A stretch of 46,131 bases of DNA from Kiloniellales bacterium (lineage in GTDB: Bacteria; Pseudomonadota; Alphaproteobacteria; Kiloniellales; JAKSBE01). The first letter of the stretch is position 1. Each line of letters starts with the position of its first letter. The notes under the pieces were generated by a model. That model was given only the letters and a program-made list of their open reading frames with translations. It was not told the DNA's origin and searched no databases. Below are positions 9,062 to 19,115 of this stretch, piece by piece. The position numbers and the translations under genes were made by a program. The stretch lies in the NCBI GenBank assembly GCA_030066685.1, contig JASJBF010000002.1, forward strand, positions 289,847-335,977, given 5' to 3'.

Positions 9062-9790
9062 ATGCCAAACGAATCGGTCGATAGCCTCACACTGGGCGGC
9101 TCCGCCGCCAGCGATCTGACGGTCTGGGGGCTGTTTCTCGAAGCCGACATCGTGGTCAAGATCGTCATGATCATCCTGCTGTTCTGTTCGTTCTGGACCT
9201 GGGCGATCATCTTCGAGAAGATCTCGCGGCTGCGCCGGCTGCGCTCCCGCGCCGAGGACTTCGAGGAGTCCTTCTGGTCGGGCGGCTCGCTGGACGATCT
9301 CTACGACCGCCTCGACAGCCGGCCGACCGATCCCATGTCGGCTCTCTTCGTCTCCGCCATGCGCGAGTGGCGCCGCTCGATCGCCAAGGGCCTTGCCGCT
9401 TCGGAGCAAGCCCGCAACGGACTGCAGCAGCGCGTCGAGCGGGTCATGGGAATCACCCTTGGCCGCGAGATGGACCGCCTGGAGCGGCACATGACCTTCC
9501 TGGCCTCGGTCGGCTCGGCGGCGCCCTTCGTCGGCCTCTTCGGCACGGTCTGGGGCATCATGAACGCCTTTACCTCGATCGCCGCCTCCAAGAACACCAG
9601 CCTTGCGGTGGTCGCGCCGGGCATCGCCGAGGCGCTCTTCGCGACCGCCCTCGGCCTGGTCGCGGCGATCCCGGCGGTGATCGCCTTCAACAAGCTGTCC
9701 AACGACCTGGGCCGCTATGCGGCGCGCCTCGAGGCCTTCCAGGTCGAGTTCGGGGCGATCCTGTCCCGCCAGATGGAGGAGGCCCGCTAG
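9062..9790 (+). CDS. tolQ: Tol-Pal system protein TolQ
   Basis: 242-residue inner-membrane stator subunit homologous to ExbB/MotA. Three membrane segments are visible: one near residues 27-50 (VVKIVMIILLFCSFWTWAII), and two in the C-terminal half (TFLASVGSAAPFVGLFGTVWG and ALFATALGLVAAIPAVIAF). The ATG at 9062 sits two bases after the ybgC stop. TolQ and TolR use the proton gradient to energise TolA. Confidence 0.95.
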   Translation: MPNESVDSLTLGGSAASDLTVWGLFLEADIVVKIVMIILLFCSFWTWAIIFEKISRLRRLRSRAEDFEESFWSGGSLDDLYDRLDSRPTDPMSALFVSAMREWRRSIAKGLAASEQARNGLQQRVERVMGITLGREMDRLERHMTFLASVGSAAPFVGLFGTVWGIMNAFTSIAASKNTSLAVVAPGIAEALFATALGLVAAIPAVIAFNKLSNDLGRYAARLEAFQVEFGAILSRQMEEAR

Positions 9791-9791
9791 C

Positions 9792-10259
9792 ATGGCAGGA
9801 CCTATGATCGCCAGTAGCCGCGGCAGCGGGCGGGCAGCCCGCTACCGGCCCATGGCCGAGATCAACGTGACACCCTTCGTCGACGTCATGCTGGTCCTGC
9901 TGATCGTCTTCATGGTGACCGCGCCGCTCTTGACCGTCGGCGTGCCGGTCGATCTGCCGAAGACCCAGGCCAAGACGATCTCGGACCCGGAGGAGCCGCT
10001 GGTCATCAGCGTCGACGCGTCCGGCGAGATCTACCTGCAGGACAGCCAGATCGAGATCGAGAACCTGGTGCCCCGGCTGGTCGCGATCACCGAGAACAAG
10101 CCGGACACGCGAATCTTCGTGCGCGGCGACCAGTCGATTTCCTACGGCCAGATCATGGAGGTCATGGGCACGGTCAACTTCGCCGGCTTCCGAAGGGTCG
10201 CCCTGATCGCCGAGATGCCGGGGACCCGAAAGCCCAAGAAGGGCAAGAAGGACGGCTGA
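9792..10259 (+). CDS. tolR: Tol-Pal system protein TolR
   Basis: 155 residues: a short cytoplasmic N-terminus (YRPMAEINVTPFVDVM), one membrane helix (VMLVLLIVFMVTAPLL) carrying the essential Asp of the FVDVML motif, and a periplasmic ExbD/TolR domain ending in a Lys-rich tail (KPKKGKKDG). The start is the ATG at 9792, one base after the tolQ stop; the upstream continuation of the frame lies inside tolQ. Confidence 0.94.
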   Translation: MAGPMIASSRGSGRAARYRPMAEINVTPFVDVMLVLLIVFMVTAPLLTVGVPVDLPKTQAKTISDPEEPLVISVDASGEIYLQDSQIEIENLVPRLVAITENKPDTRIFVRGDQSISYGQIMEVMGTVNFAGFRRVALIAEMPGTRKPKKGKKDG

Positions 10260-10263
10260 GCCC

Positions 10264-11190
10264 ATGCGCGGTGGCATGATCTCCTCGACCCTGCTGCACC
10301 TGGCGGTGCTGATCGTGATCGCGGTCGGCCTGCCGGACTTCGGCCGGGACCTGGAGGTCGCGCCGCCGATCCCGGTCGAGATCGCGACCATCGACGATCT
10401 GACCCGCCCCAAGCCGAGCAAGACGCAGAAGCCGGAGCCCAAGGTCGCGGAGGTGGAAGAGCCGCAGGAGATCCCCGACGCGCCGCCACCGCCGCCGCGC
10501 CCGGTGGCCGCGCCGCCACCGCCGCCCGAGCCAGCCCCGGAGCCGCAGCAGCAGGCGGCGCTGCCCGACCCGACGCCGCCGGAGCCGACCCCGGAGCCCG
10601 AGCCGGAACCTTTGCCCCTGCCCGAGCCCGAGGCGAAGCCCGAGCCTAAGGAAGAGGTCAAGGAGAAGCCGAAGCCGAAACCGCCGGCGCCCCGACCGAA
10701 CCGCAAGCCGCAGGTGAAGCTGGCCAAAAAGCCCGAGAAGAAGAAGGAAGAGCCGAAGGAGGATCGGCTGGCGTCGATCCTGAACAACGTCGACCAGCTG
10801 AAGAAGGAAATTCCTACGCCCAGCGAGGAGAAGAAGCAGGAGGCGCCGCAGTCCCGACAGCAGGTATCGGCTCTTGATCAGAGAGTGACGATCAGCGAGA
10901 AGGACGCGATCATTCGGCACGTCTCACGTTGCTGGAACGTACCGGCTGGGGCGCGAGATGCGGAGAAGCTGATTGTTGGGCTCCGGGTCTACCTCCATGT
11001 CGATGGCACGGTCCAACGAACCCAGATTGAAGACCTATCGCGTCTTAGAGATCCCTTCTTCAGAGCCGCTGCCGAAGCGGCCGACAGGGCGGTGAGGCGT
11101 TGCAGCCCTCTGCCTACGCCGAATAAGGACTACAGCGCTTGGCGAGTCATGCTTCTCAATTTCGATCCGTCGGAGATGTTGGGACAATGA
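10264..11190 (+). CDS. tolA: Tol-Pal system protein TolA (energy-transducing, Pro/Glu/Lys-rich)
   Basis: 308 residues. An N-terminal membrane helix ([18 protein letters not shown], residues 5-22) is followed by a long low-complexity periplasmic linker (about 45-200) rich in Pro, Glu and Lys, with PPPPPRP and repeated PEP units. The C-terminal domain (about 215-308) is TonB/TolA-like ([19 protein letters not shown] ... [13 protein letters not shown]). Many alphaproteobacterial TolA proteins have a Pro-rich rather than Ala/Lys helical linker. It bridges TolQR to TolB/Pal at the outer membrane. The 3' third is visibly less GC-rich than the rest of the gene. The stop overlaps the tolB start. Confidence 0.92.
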   Translation: MRGGMISSTLLHLAVLIVIAVGLPDFGRDLEVAPPIPVEIATIDDLTRPKPSKTQKPEPKVAEVEEPQEIPDAPPPPPRPVAAPPPPPEPAPEPQQQAALPDPTPPEPTPEPEPEPLPLPEPEAKPEPKEEVKEKPKPKPPAPRPNRKPQVKLAKKPEKKKEEPKEDRLASILNNVDQLKKEIPTPSEEKKQEAPQSRQQVSALDQRVTISEKDAIIRHVSRCWNVPAGARDAEKLIVGLRVYLHVDGTVQRTQIEDLSRLRDPFFRAAAEAADRAVRRCSPLPTPNKDYSAWRVMLLNFDPSEMLGQ

Positions 11191-12524
11191 AACACTTGGT
11201 ACATCGGAAGATGGCGGTCGCCATCCTCGGCCTCCTCGCTCTTGCGGTCTTCGGTTCGCCCGTGCGGGCCGAGCTGCGGATCGACATCACGCGTGGCATC
11301 GTCGAGCCGATACCGGTGGCGGTGACCGAATTTTACGGAGACGAGGCCGAGCAGGCGCAAATCGGCCGCGATATCGCAGGTGTGATCGCCGCGAACCTCG
11401 AACGCTCCGGCCTGTTTCGGCCTGTCGACAAGCGTGCCTTCATCCAGGACGCCGAGAGCCTGCGTGCCGCACCGCGTTTCGCCGACTGGCGCCTGATCAA
11501 CGCCCAGGCGCTGGTCAACGGCAGCATCCAGCAGCAGGCCGACGGCCGGCTCAACGTCGAGTTCCGGCTCTGGGACGTCTACGCCGAGAAGCAGATGACC
11601 GGCTTTGCCTACTTCACCACGCCGACCAACTGGCGCCGGATCGCCCACATCATCTCCGATGCGATCTACCAGCGCCTGACCGGCGAGGACGGCTACTTCG
11701 ACACCCGGGTCGTCTACATCGCCGAGAGTGGCCCGCAGACCCGGCGCATCAAGCGCCTGGCGATCATGGACCAGGACGGCGAGAACCACCGCTTCCTGAC
11801 CGACGGCGGCTCGCTGGTGCTGACCCCGCGTTTCTCGCCGACCAACCAGGAGATCACTTACGTCTCCTACATCGGCAAGATCCCGCGGGTCTATCTCTTC
11901 AACCTGAACACCGGCCAGCGCGAGGTCCTGGGCGATTTCCCGGGCATGACCTTCGCGCCGCGCTTTTCGCCCGACGGCAACGACGTGATCATGAGCCTGG
12001 CCCGCGACGGCAACTCCGACGTCTACGTCATGGACCTGCGGACCCGCAGCCTGCGGCGCCTGACCAACCATCCCTCGATCGACATCTCGCCGTCCTTCTC
12101 ACCGGACAAGTCGAAGATCATCTTCAACTCCGACCGGGGCGGCAGCCAGCAGCTCTACGTCATGAACGGCGACGGCTCGGGCGTGCGCCGGATCAGCTTC
12201 GGCAAGGGCCGCTATGCGACCCCGGTCTGGTCGCCGCGCGGCGACCTCATCGCCTTCACGCGGATTCATCAGGGCCAGTTCTACGTCGGCGTCATGCGCC
12301 CCGACGGCTCGGGCGAACGCATGCTGGTCAACGACTTCCGGATCGAGGGGCCGACCTGGGCGCCGAACGGGCGCATCCTCGCCTTCTTCCGGCAAGGTCA
12401 ATCCAATGAAAGGGGCCAAGTTTCGACCAAGCTGTACACAATAGACCTCACCGGTTATAACGAACGCGAAATGATCACGCCTATCGATGGCTCCGACCCG
12501 GCGTGGTCTCCGCTCAATCCTTAG
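11187..12524 (+). CDS. tolB: Tol-Pal system beta-propeller protein TolB
   Basis: 445 residues. Signal peptide [20 protein letters not shown]...GSPVRA, then an N-terminal TolB domain (about 30-160) and a six-bladed propeller with repeated SP-type blades ([74 protein letters not shown]). A periplasmic protein that binds Pal and TolA. The ATG at 11187 overlaps the tolA TGA; the frame open from 11139 lies inside tolA. Ends in DPAWSPLNP, the usual TolB C-terminus. Confidence 0.96.
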   Translation: MKHLVHRKMAVAILGLLALAVFGSPVRAELRIDITRGIVEPIPVAVTEFYGDEAEQAQIGRDIAGVIAANLERSGLFRPVDKRAFIQDAESLRAAPRFADWRLINAQALVNGSIQQQADGRLNVEFRLWDVYAEKQMTGFAYFTTPTNWRRIAHIISDAIYQRLTGEDGYFDTRVVYIAESGPQTRRIKRLAIMDQDGENHRFLTDGGSLVLTPRFSPTNQEITYVSYIGKIPRVYLFNLNTGQREVLGDFPGMTFAPRFSPDGNDVIMSLARDGNSDVYVMDLRTRSLRRLTNHPSIDISPSFSPDKSKIIFNSDRGGSQQLYVMNGDGSGVRRISFGKGRYATPVWSPRGDLIAFTRIHQGQFYVGVMRPDGSGERMLVNDFRIEGPTWAPNGRILAFFRQGQSNERGQVSTKLYTIDLTGYNEREMITPIDGSDPAWSPLNP

Positions 12525-12566
12525 GGGGATGGCGGATCATGCAGATCCGCTTCGGCATCTCCCTAA
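12523..12566 (+). terminator. Two-tier hairpin in the tolB-pal spacer
   Basis: GCGGATC-ATGCA-GATCCGC (12532-12550) is a perfect 7-bp stem. Outer arms AGGGGGAT (12523-12530) and ATCTCCCT (12559-12566) also pair with one mismatch. No U-tract follows, so it may act as a processing or partial attenuation site between tolB and pal rather than a full intrinsic terminator. Confidence 0.5.
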
Positions 12567-12629
12567 TCCCCCCGGCACCGCCGTCCCAAATTCCAATAAA
12601 CGGCAGCCGGATCAAGGAGCAGCCCGTGC

Positions 12630-12659
12630 TTGACAAGGACTCACGTGGTGCGGGACATA
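12630..12659 (+). promoter_or_regulatory. Weak candidate promoter for pal
   Basis: A perfect -35 hexamer TTGACA (12630-12635) lies 67 bases before the pal ATG, but the -10 at 18 bases (GACATA) is poor. Strong separate expression of pal is common, which makes a promoter here plausible. Low confidence. Confidence 0.3.
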
Positions 12660-12702
12660 CACTGCTCATTCGCTTCCCCGGATGGTTCTGAGAGGGTAGA
12701 CA

Positions 12703-13206
12703 ATGCGGTTCAAAGTACTCAGCATGTTTGCAGCCTTGTTGCTTTTGGCTGCCTGCGAAACGCCTAAAGAGGAGACCACGTCCAGCACCACGACGGCGAC
12801 GGAAGCCCCGTCGACGCCGTCGGAGCCGGTCACGCGGGACACGGTTCAGCCGGGATCGCAGGAGGACCTCATCGACAAGGTCGGTGATCGCGTCTTCTTC
12901 GACTTCGACAAGTACGATCTGAAGCCCGAGGGGCGCAGCACGGTCGAGGCCCTGGCGGCTTGGCTGAACTCCTTCCCGGCGGTCACCCTGACCCTCGAGG
13001 GTCACGCCGACGAGCGTGGCACGCGCGAATACAACCTCGCTCTGGGCGAGCGCCGTGCCAATGCCGTCAAGGACTACCTGATCGCCCTCGGCATCAACGC
13101 CGGACGCCTGACCACAATCAGCTACGGTGAAGAGCGGCCGGCGGTTCCGGGTTCCTACGAGGAGGCCTGGGCGCAGAACCGGCGTTCGCAGTTTGTCGTC
13201 AACTGA
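12703..13206 (+). CDS. pal: Peptidoglycan-associated lipoprotein Pal
   Basis: 167 residues. The lipoprotein signal MRFKVLSMFAALLLLAAC has lipobox LAAC with the lipidated Cys at 18. A Thr/Ser-rich linker (20-45) follows, then the OmpA-like peptidoglycan-binding domain (FFDFDKYDLKPEGRSTVEAL, LEGHADERGTREYNLALGER, NRRSQFVVN). It anchors the outer membrane to peptidoglycan and pairs with TolB. Preceded by AGAGGG about 6 bases before the ATG. Confidence 0.96.
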   Translation: MRFKVLSMFAALLLLAACETPKEETTSSTTTATEAPSTPSEPVTRDTVQPGSQEDLIDKVGDRVFFDFDKYDLKPEGRSTVEALAAWLNSFPAVTLTLEGHADERGTREYNLALGERRANAVKDYLIALGINAGRLTTISYGEERPAVPGSYEEAWAQNRRSQFVVN

Positions 13207-13238
13207 TAGGCTGCCGACGACGAAAGCTGACGCTGAGT

Positions 13239-13296
13239 GCCACCCTGCCGGCTCGATCGCCCGTCGATGAGCCGCAGGGTGGCCTCTTGCGTTTTG
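13239..13296 (+). terminator. Strong hairpin terminator after pal
   Basis: GCCACCCTGCCGGCTC (13239-13254) pairs with GAGCCGCAGGGTGGC (13269-13283) through a single bulge, one of the longest stems in the window. It is followed by CTCTTGCGTTTT. This likely ends or reduces the tol-pal transcript 33 bases after the pal stop, before cpoB. Confidence 0.75.
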
Positions 13297-13389
13297 GGGC
13301 CTTGCGTTGCAAGTGCTTGCATCGAGGCGCGGATGCCACAATTTTGCCCACAACCCCGGCTAGATTTGGCACTCCCTTGAAAGGCGACG

Positions 13390-14493
13390 ATGGATCGAAC
13401 AGCGACGATGCCCGAGATGCCTGAGCCCAGATTGCCCCGTCCCCAAGCGATCGGAGCCCGCCTGCGCCCCGCCCTGGCCATGCCCCTGCTGGCTGCGACG
13501 GTGCTCCTGGCGGTCGGCAGTTCCGGTGCCGTGGCGCAAAGCAGCGACCTGCAGAACCTGATCCAGCGGGTCGACCGGCTGCAGCGCGAGATCTCGACCT
13601 TGCAGCGGCAGGTCTATGCCGGGGGCGAGGTTCCGCAGCCGGCGCCGGGTGCCGGCGCGGCGATCGCGCCCGGCGAGGACGTCAAGCCGGTCGTCGCCGC
13701 CCGGCTGCATACCCGCATCAACGAACTCGAGAACCAGCTGCGGAACCTGACCGGACAGATTGAGCAGGCCAACTTTGAGGTCAGCCAGGTGGCGGCGCGC
13801 CTCGACAAGCTTGTCGGCGACGTCGACTTCCGCTTGCGGGAACTGGAAGCCCGCCTGGGCGGCGGCTTCCCGGCGGAAGGCGGCCAGGGCGGCCCGGCCC
13901 TGGGGGCGGCCCCGGCCGGTCAGCCCGGCGGCCTGGCAGCCGCGGACCCGGCAACCCCGCAGGTCCTGGGCGAGGTGCCGCGTGCTCAGGTCGAGGCGCT
14001 GCGTTCGGGCCAGGGCCAGGGCCAAGGACAGCCGACCTCGCTGGCGCCGCAGACCGGGTCGGTCGCGGCGGCAGCGCCGGCGCCGAGCGGCGGCGGCCTG
14101 CCCGGCAGCTCGGTCAAGGCCGACTACGACTACGCCTTCGGCTTGCTGCGCCAGGCCAACTACGTCGAGGCCGAGTCGGCGCTGAAGGACTTCCTGGAGC
14201 AGCACGCCGACGATCCTCTGGCCGGCAACGCCAAGTACTGGCTCGGCGAGACCTACTACGTCCGCGGTGACTTCCGCCAAGCGGCGGTGACCTTCGCCGA
14301 AGGCTTCCAGCGCTACCCGGAGAGCACCAAGGCGGCCGACAACCTGCTCAAGCTCGGCATGTCTCTGGCGCAGCTGAACAAGAAGGACGACTCCTGCGGC
14401 GCCTTCAGCGAGCTGCTCAAGCGCTATCCGGATGCCTCGGGAAGCGTGCTCCAGCGTGCCTCCCTAGAGCGGGAACGCCTGGGCTGCAAGTGA
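13390..14493 (+). CDS. cpoB: Tol-Pal system protein CpoB/YbgF (coiled coil plus TPR)
   Basis: 367 residues, longer than the roughly 260 of Escherichia coli CpoB. A signal peptide lies around residues 31-50 (MPLLAATVLLAVGSSGAVAQ), so the first 30 residues are an unusual n-region and a start at M31 (13480) is possible; the ATG at 13390 has AAGG upstream. Then come a trimerising coiled coil (LQNLIQRVDRLQREISTLQR), a second helical stretch, a Gly/Ala/Gln-rich linker and C-terminal TPR repeats (YAFGLLRQANYVEAESALKD, YWLGETYYVRGDFRQAAVTF). Periplasmic; links Tol function with septal peptidoglycan synthesis in studied bacteria. Confidence 0.92.
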   Translation: MDRTATMPEMPEPRLPRPQAIGARLRPALAMPLLAATVLLAVGSSGAVAQSSDLQNLIQRVDRLQREISTLQRQVYAGGEVPQPAPGAGAAIAPGEDVKPVVAARLHTRINELENQLRNLTGQIEQANFEVSQVAARLDKLVGDVDFRLRELEARLGGGFPAEGGQGGPALGAAPAGQPGGLAAADPATPQVLGEVPRAQVEALRSGQGQGQGQPTSLAPQTGSVAAAAPAPSGGGLPGSSVKADYDYAFGLLRQANYVEAESALKDFLEQHADDPLAGNAKYWLGETYYVRGDFRQAAVTFAEGFQRYPESTKAADNLLKLGMSLAQLNKKDDSCGAFSELLKRYPDASGSVLQRASLERERLGCK

Positions 14494-15836
14494 CCGGCCA
14501 AGACCCCGCTGCCACGGCCGAGACCGGGCCCGTCAGCGCAGCGGAGTTCGCCGATCTCATCGAATCCCTGGGACCCTTTGGCGCGGCACCGCAGCTTGCG
14601 GTGGCGACCTCCGGGGGCAGCGACAGTCTGGCCTTGGCCGTCCTGAGCCACGATTGGGCGGTGGCGCGGGGTGGCGCGGTCCAGGCGGTGACCGTGGATC
14701 ATCGCCTGCGGCCCGGCTCGGCGGCCGAGGCGCTCCGGGTCCGGCGCCTGCTTCGGCCGCTGGGCATCGCACACAGGATCCTGACTTGGCGCGGCCCGGT
14801 TCCGGCCGCCAACCTGCAGGCGGTGGCGCGGGCCGCCCGCTACCACCTTCTTCTGGATCACTGCGCGCGCAGCGGCACCTTACACCTGCTGCTGGCCCAT
14901 CACCGCGACGATCAGGCTGAGACCCTGCTGCTGAGGCTCGGGCGCGGCAGCGGCCTCGACGGACTGGCGGCGATGTCGGCCAAGGTCGCGCTGCCTCAGG
15001 CCGTGGTGCTGCGACCGCTGCTGGCGCTGCCGCGACAGCGCCTGGCGGCGACCCTGCGGGCCCGTGGAATCGACTGGATCCAGGACCCAAGCAACGTCGA
15101 CACCGTCCATGCCCGGGTCCGGCTGCGCCGGCTCCTGCCGGCCCTGGCGGAGGAGGGGCTCAGCGCCGGACGCCTGGCCGCGGCCGCGGGGCACTTGGGG
15201 CGCGCCCGGGCGGCTCTGGAAGGGGCGGTGGCCGCGCTCCTGGCCCGGGCGGCCCGGATCGACCCGGCCGGCTACATCCGCCTGGACCCGCGTCCGCTGT
15301 GTGCCGCCGAGGCGGAGGTCGGGCTGCGCGCCCTGGCACATGCCGTGACGACCGTCGGCGGCCGGCCCTACACGCCGCGCTGGGAGCGGCTCAGCAGCCT
15401 CTTCGCCCGGATCGCCGAGGCCGGATTCCGCGGCGCGACTCTGGGCGGCTGCCGAATTCTACGCCGCGGCGACGTTCTGTTGATCGCTCGCGAGGCCGCG
15501 GCCGTAGAGACTCTTGAAGTGCAGCCCGGCTCCCAGGTGCGCTGGGATGGACGCTTCGAAATATCACTGTCCCGGGGCATCGAGCCTACACCCCTGCGTA
15601 TTGGAGGTCTCGGCAAGGCGGCTTGGGAGGAGCTGGTGGGCGCCCGACCTGAGCTCCGCATGGTGCCTCTGCCGGCACCGGCCCGGGCTGGATTGCCCGC
15701 GATCTTTGACGCTTTAGGGTTAAGAGAGCTACCCCATATGGGTTATAAACGAAAGGGGTCCAAAGGGGTCTTCGTGAGGACATGCAACTTCGCGCCTTCT
15801 GCCGCGCTCACGAGTTCTGGCTTTACTGTTGCTTAG
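14490..15836 (+). CDS. tilS: tRNA(Ile)-lysidine synthase TilS
   Basis: 448 residues from a GTG overlapping the cpoB stop. Makes lysidine at the wobble position of the tRNA(Ile) that reads AUA. The PP-loop SGGSDS is at 41-46, followed by AVTVDHRLRPGSAAEAL, LAHHRDDQAETLLLRLGRGS and IDWIQDPSNVD. A C-terminal domain ends MGYKRKGSKGVFVRTCNFAP and FTVA. The last 150 bases are noticeably poorer in GC than the rest of the gene. Confidence 0.93.
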   Translation: MTGQDPAATAETGPVSAAEFADLIESLGPFGAAPQLAVATSGGSDSLALAVLSHDWAVARGGAVQAVTVDHRLRPGSAAEALRVRRLLRPLGIAHRILTWRGPVPAANLQAVARAARYHLLLDHCARSGTLHLLLAHHRDDQAETLLLRLGRGSGLDGLAAMSAKVALPQAVVLRPLLALPRQRLAATLRARGIDWIQDPSNVDTVHARVRLRRLLPALAEEGLSAGRLAAAAGHLGRARAALEGAVAALLARAARIDPAGYIRLDPRPLCAAEAEVGLRALAHAVTTVGGRPYTPRWERLSSLFARIAEAGFRGATLGGCRILRRGDVLLIAREAAAVETLEVQPGSQVRWDGRFEISLSRGIEPTPLRIGGLGKAAWEELVGARPELRMVPLPAPARAGLPAIFDALGLRELPHMGYKRKGSKGVFVRTCNFAPSAALTSSGFTVA

Positions 15837-15856
15837 AGCCTGTGGGACATTATCTA
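15829..15856 (+). promoter_or_regulatory. Candidate promoter upstream of ftsH
   Basis: TTGCTT (15829-15834), a 16-base spacer and TATCTA (15851-15856) overlap the tilS stop and lie about 90 bases upstream of the ftsH GTG. The leader then contains CTGGGC/GCCCAG arms (15891-15896 and 15916-15921) enclosing a small GCGCA-AAA-TGCGC hairpin, just before the AAGGAAA ribosome binding site. Motif match only. Confidence 0.38.
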
Positions 15857-15942
15857 CTGGCACAGAGGGAGCGAAACGCCGGGCAGTGGACTGGGCGCAA
15901 AATGCGCTCGCCTTAGCCCAGGCGCTTTAAGGAAACGGAACT

Positions 15943-17877
<1,935 letters not shown>

Positions 17878-17906
17878 ACGCCCCTTCGATAGGAATAGAA
17901 GCCTCC

Positions 17907-17932
17907 GCGGCCCCGCTTCCCGGCGGGGCCGC
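17907..17932 (+). terminator. Hairpin terminator after ftsH
   Basis: GCGGCCCCGC (17907-17916) pairs perfectly with GCGGGGCCGC (17923-17932) around a 6-base loop, 30 bases after the ftsH stop. The tract that follows (AGGTCGTTATAA) is only weakly U-rich, so termination may be partial. Confidence 0.65.
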
Positions 17933-17954
17933 AGGTCGTTATAACCCTGCGGTC

Positions 17955-19034
17955 ATGGGCTCGATCTATCTCCGACCCCTGGGCCTCGACGCCGCGGCGT
18001 CGGCCGCGGAAGGTCTGCCGCTCGCCGGCGGACCCTTGCGGTTCGCGGCGGCCGAGGTGGCGTGGCGTTCGGCGCCCGGCCCCGCCGAGCGGGAGAGCCT
18101 GCCCCTCGGCGAAGCCCTGGCCAGGGTCGCTGCCGAGGCCGGCGACGAGGCCGGCGCGAGTCTGCGCGACCGCCTGAGCCGGGCGCGCTCGGCCTTCGCC
18201 GGCCTGGCCCTGGACCGGACCCGGATCATGGGCGTGATCAACGTCACTCCGGACAGCTTCTCCGACGGCGGCGACCGCTTCGATCCCGGCCGGGCCGTCG
18301 CCGACGGGCAGGCGATGCTCGCGGCGGGCGCGGACATCCTCGATGTCGGCGGCGAGTCGACCCGACCCGGTGCGGCACCGGTCGAGCCGGCCGAGGAGCA
18401 AGGCCGGGTCCTGCCGGTGATCCGGGCGCTCGCCGCCGAGGGCGCCGTGGTCTCCATCGACAGTCGCAATGCCGCCACCATGGCCGAGGCCCTGACCGCC
18501 GGCGCGGCCATCGTCAACGACGTCAGCGCCCTGACCGGCGATCCGCGGAGCCTGTCCCTGGTGGCGGAGGCCGGCTGCGGCGTCGTCCTGATGCACATGC
18601 AGGGGGCGCCCCAGACCATGCAGCAGGCGCCGCGCTACGACGACGTGGTCCTGGATGTCTACGATTTCCTGCAGGCCCGTCTCGAGGCCTGCCTCGAAGC
18701 CGGCATTCCGCGCGCTGCCGTGGCCGTCGATCCGGGCATCGGCTTCGGCAAGTCCCTGGCCCACAACCTGGCCCTTCTGGAGTCGCTGGCGATCTTCCAC
18801 GGCCTCGGCTGCCCGATCCTGCTCGGCGTCAGCCGAAAGAGCTTCATCGCCCGGCTTGCCGGTGAGGCGCCGCCCAAGGCGCGGCTGCCCGGTTCCCTGG
18901 CCGCGGCGCTGTCCGGCCTCGCGCGCGGTGTCCAGATCTTGCGCGTGCACGACGTCGCCGAGACGGTGCAGGCGGTCCGGGTCTGGGAGGCGATCCGCGC
19001 CGCGCCGCCCGCCACGGAATCGCCCAAGACTTGA
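17955..19034 (+). CDS. folP: Dihydropteroate synthase
   Basis: 359 residues. Joins para-aminobenzoate to dihydropterin pyrophosphate in folate synthesis. The TIM-barrel signatures start only at residue 91: IMGVINVTPDSFSDGGDRF, then DILDVGGESTRPGAAPV, SIDSRNAATMAEAL, VNDVSALTGD, DPGIGFGKSLAHN and GVSRKSFIARL. The first roughly 85 residues form an Ala-rich extension that typical 270-290-residue enzymes lack. The start is the ATG at 17955; I see no better-supported internal start. Confidence 0.93.
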   Translation: MGSIYLRPLGLDAAASAAEGLPLAGGPLRFAAAEVAWRSAPGPAERESLPLGEALARVAAEAGDEAGASLRDRLSRARSAFAGLALDRTRIMGVINVTPDSFSDGGDRFDPGRAVADGQAMLAAGADILDVGGESTRPGAAPVEPAEEQGRVLPVIRALAAEGAVVSIDSRNAATMAEALTAGAAIVNDVSALTGDPRSLSLVAEAGCGVVLMHMQGAPQTMQQAPRYDDVVLDVYDFLQARLEACLEAGIPRAAVAVDPGIGFGKSLAHNLALLESLAIFHGLGCPILLGVSRKSFIARLAGEAPPKARLPGSLAAALSGLARGVQILRVHDVAETVQAVRVWEAIRAAPPATESPKT

Positions 19035-19058
19035 CCCCTTGGCGCAACAAGAGGATGT
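19031..19058 (+). promoter_or_regulatory. Weak candidate promoter of glmM
   Basis: TTGACC (19031-19036) overlaps the folP stop codon. No convincing -10 follows (GATGTA at 17 bases, TGTAGT at 19). The 81-base folP-glmM gap allows a separate promoter. Confidence 0.25.
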
Positions 19059-19115
19059 AGTCTCAACGGTCCTTCGGCTGAAGCGCGACGCCGGGGTCGA
19101 GCAAACAGAGGTGAA

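Noticed and set aside
15732-15739. CCCCATAT resembling a heat-shock sigma32 -10 upstream of ftsH
   Set aside because: No CTTGAA-like -35 at 13-17 bases, and it lies inside the tilS coding sequence; chance is likely.
15752-15770. Direct repeat AAAGGGGTC twice at the tilS 3' end
   Set aside because: Encodes the Lys-Gly-Ser-Lys-Gly-Val stretch of TilS; two short copies inside coding sequence need no other explanation.
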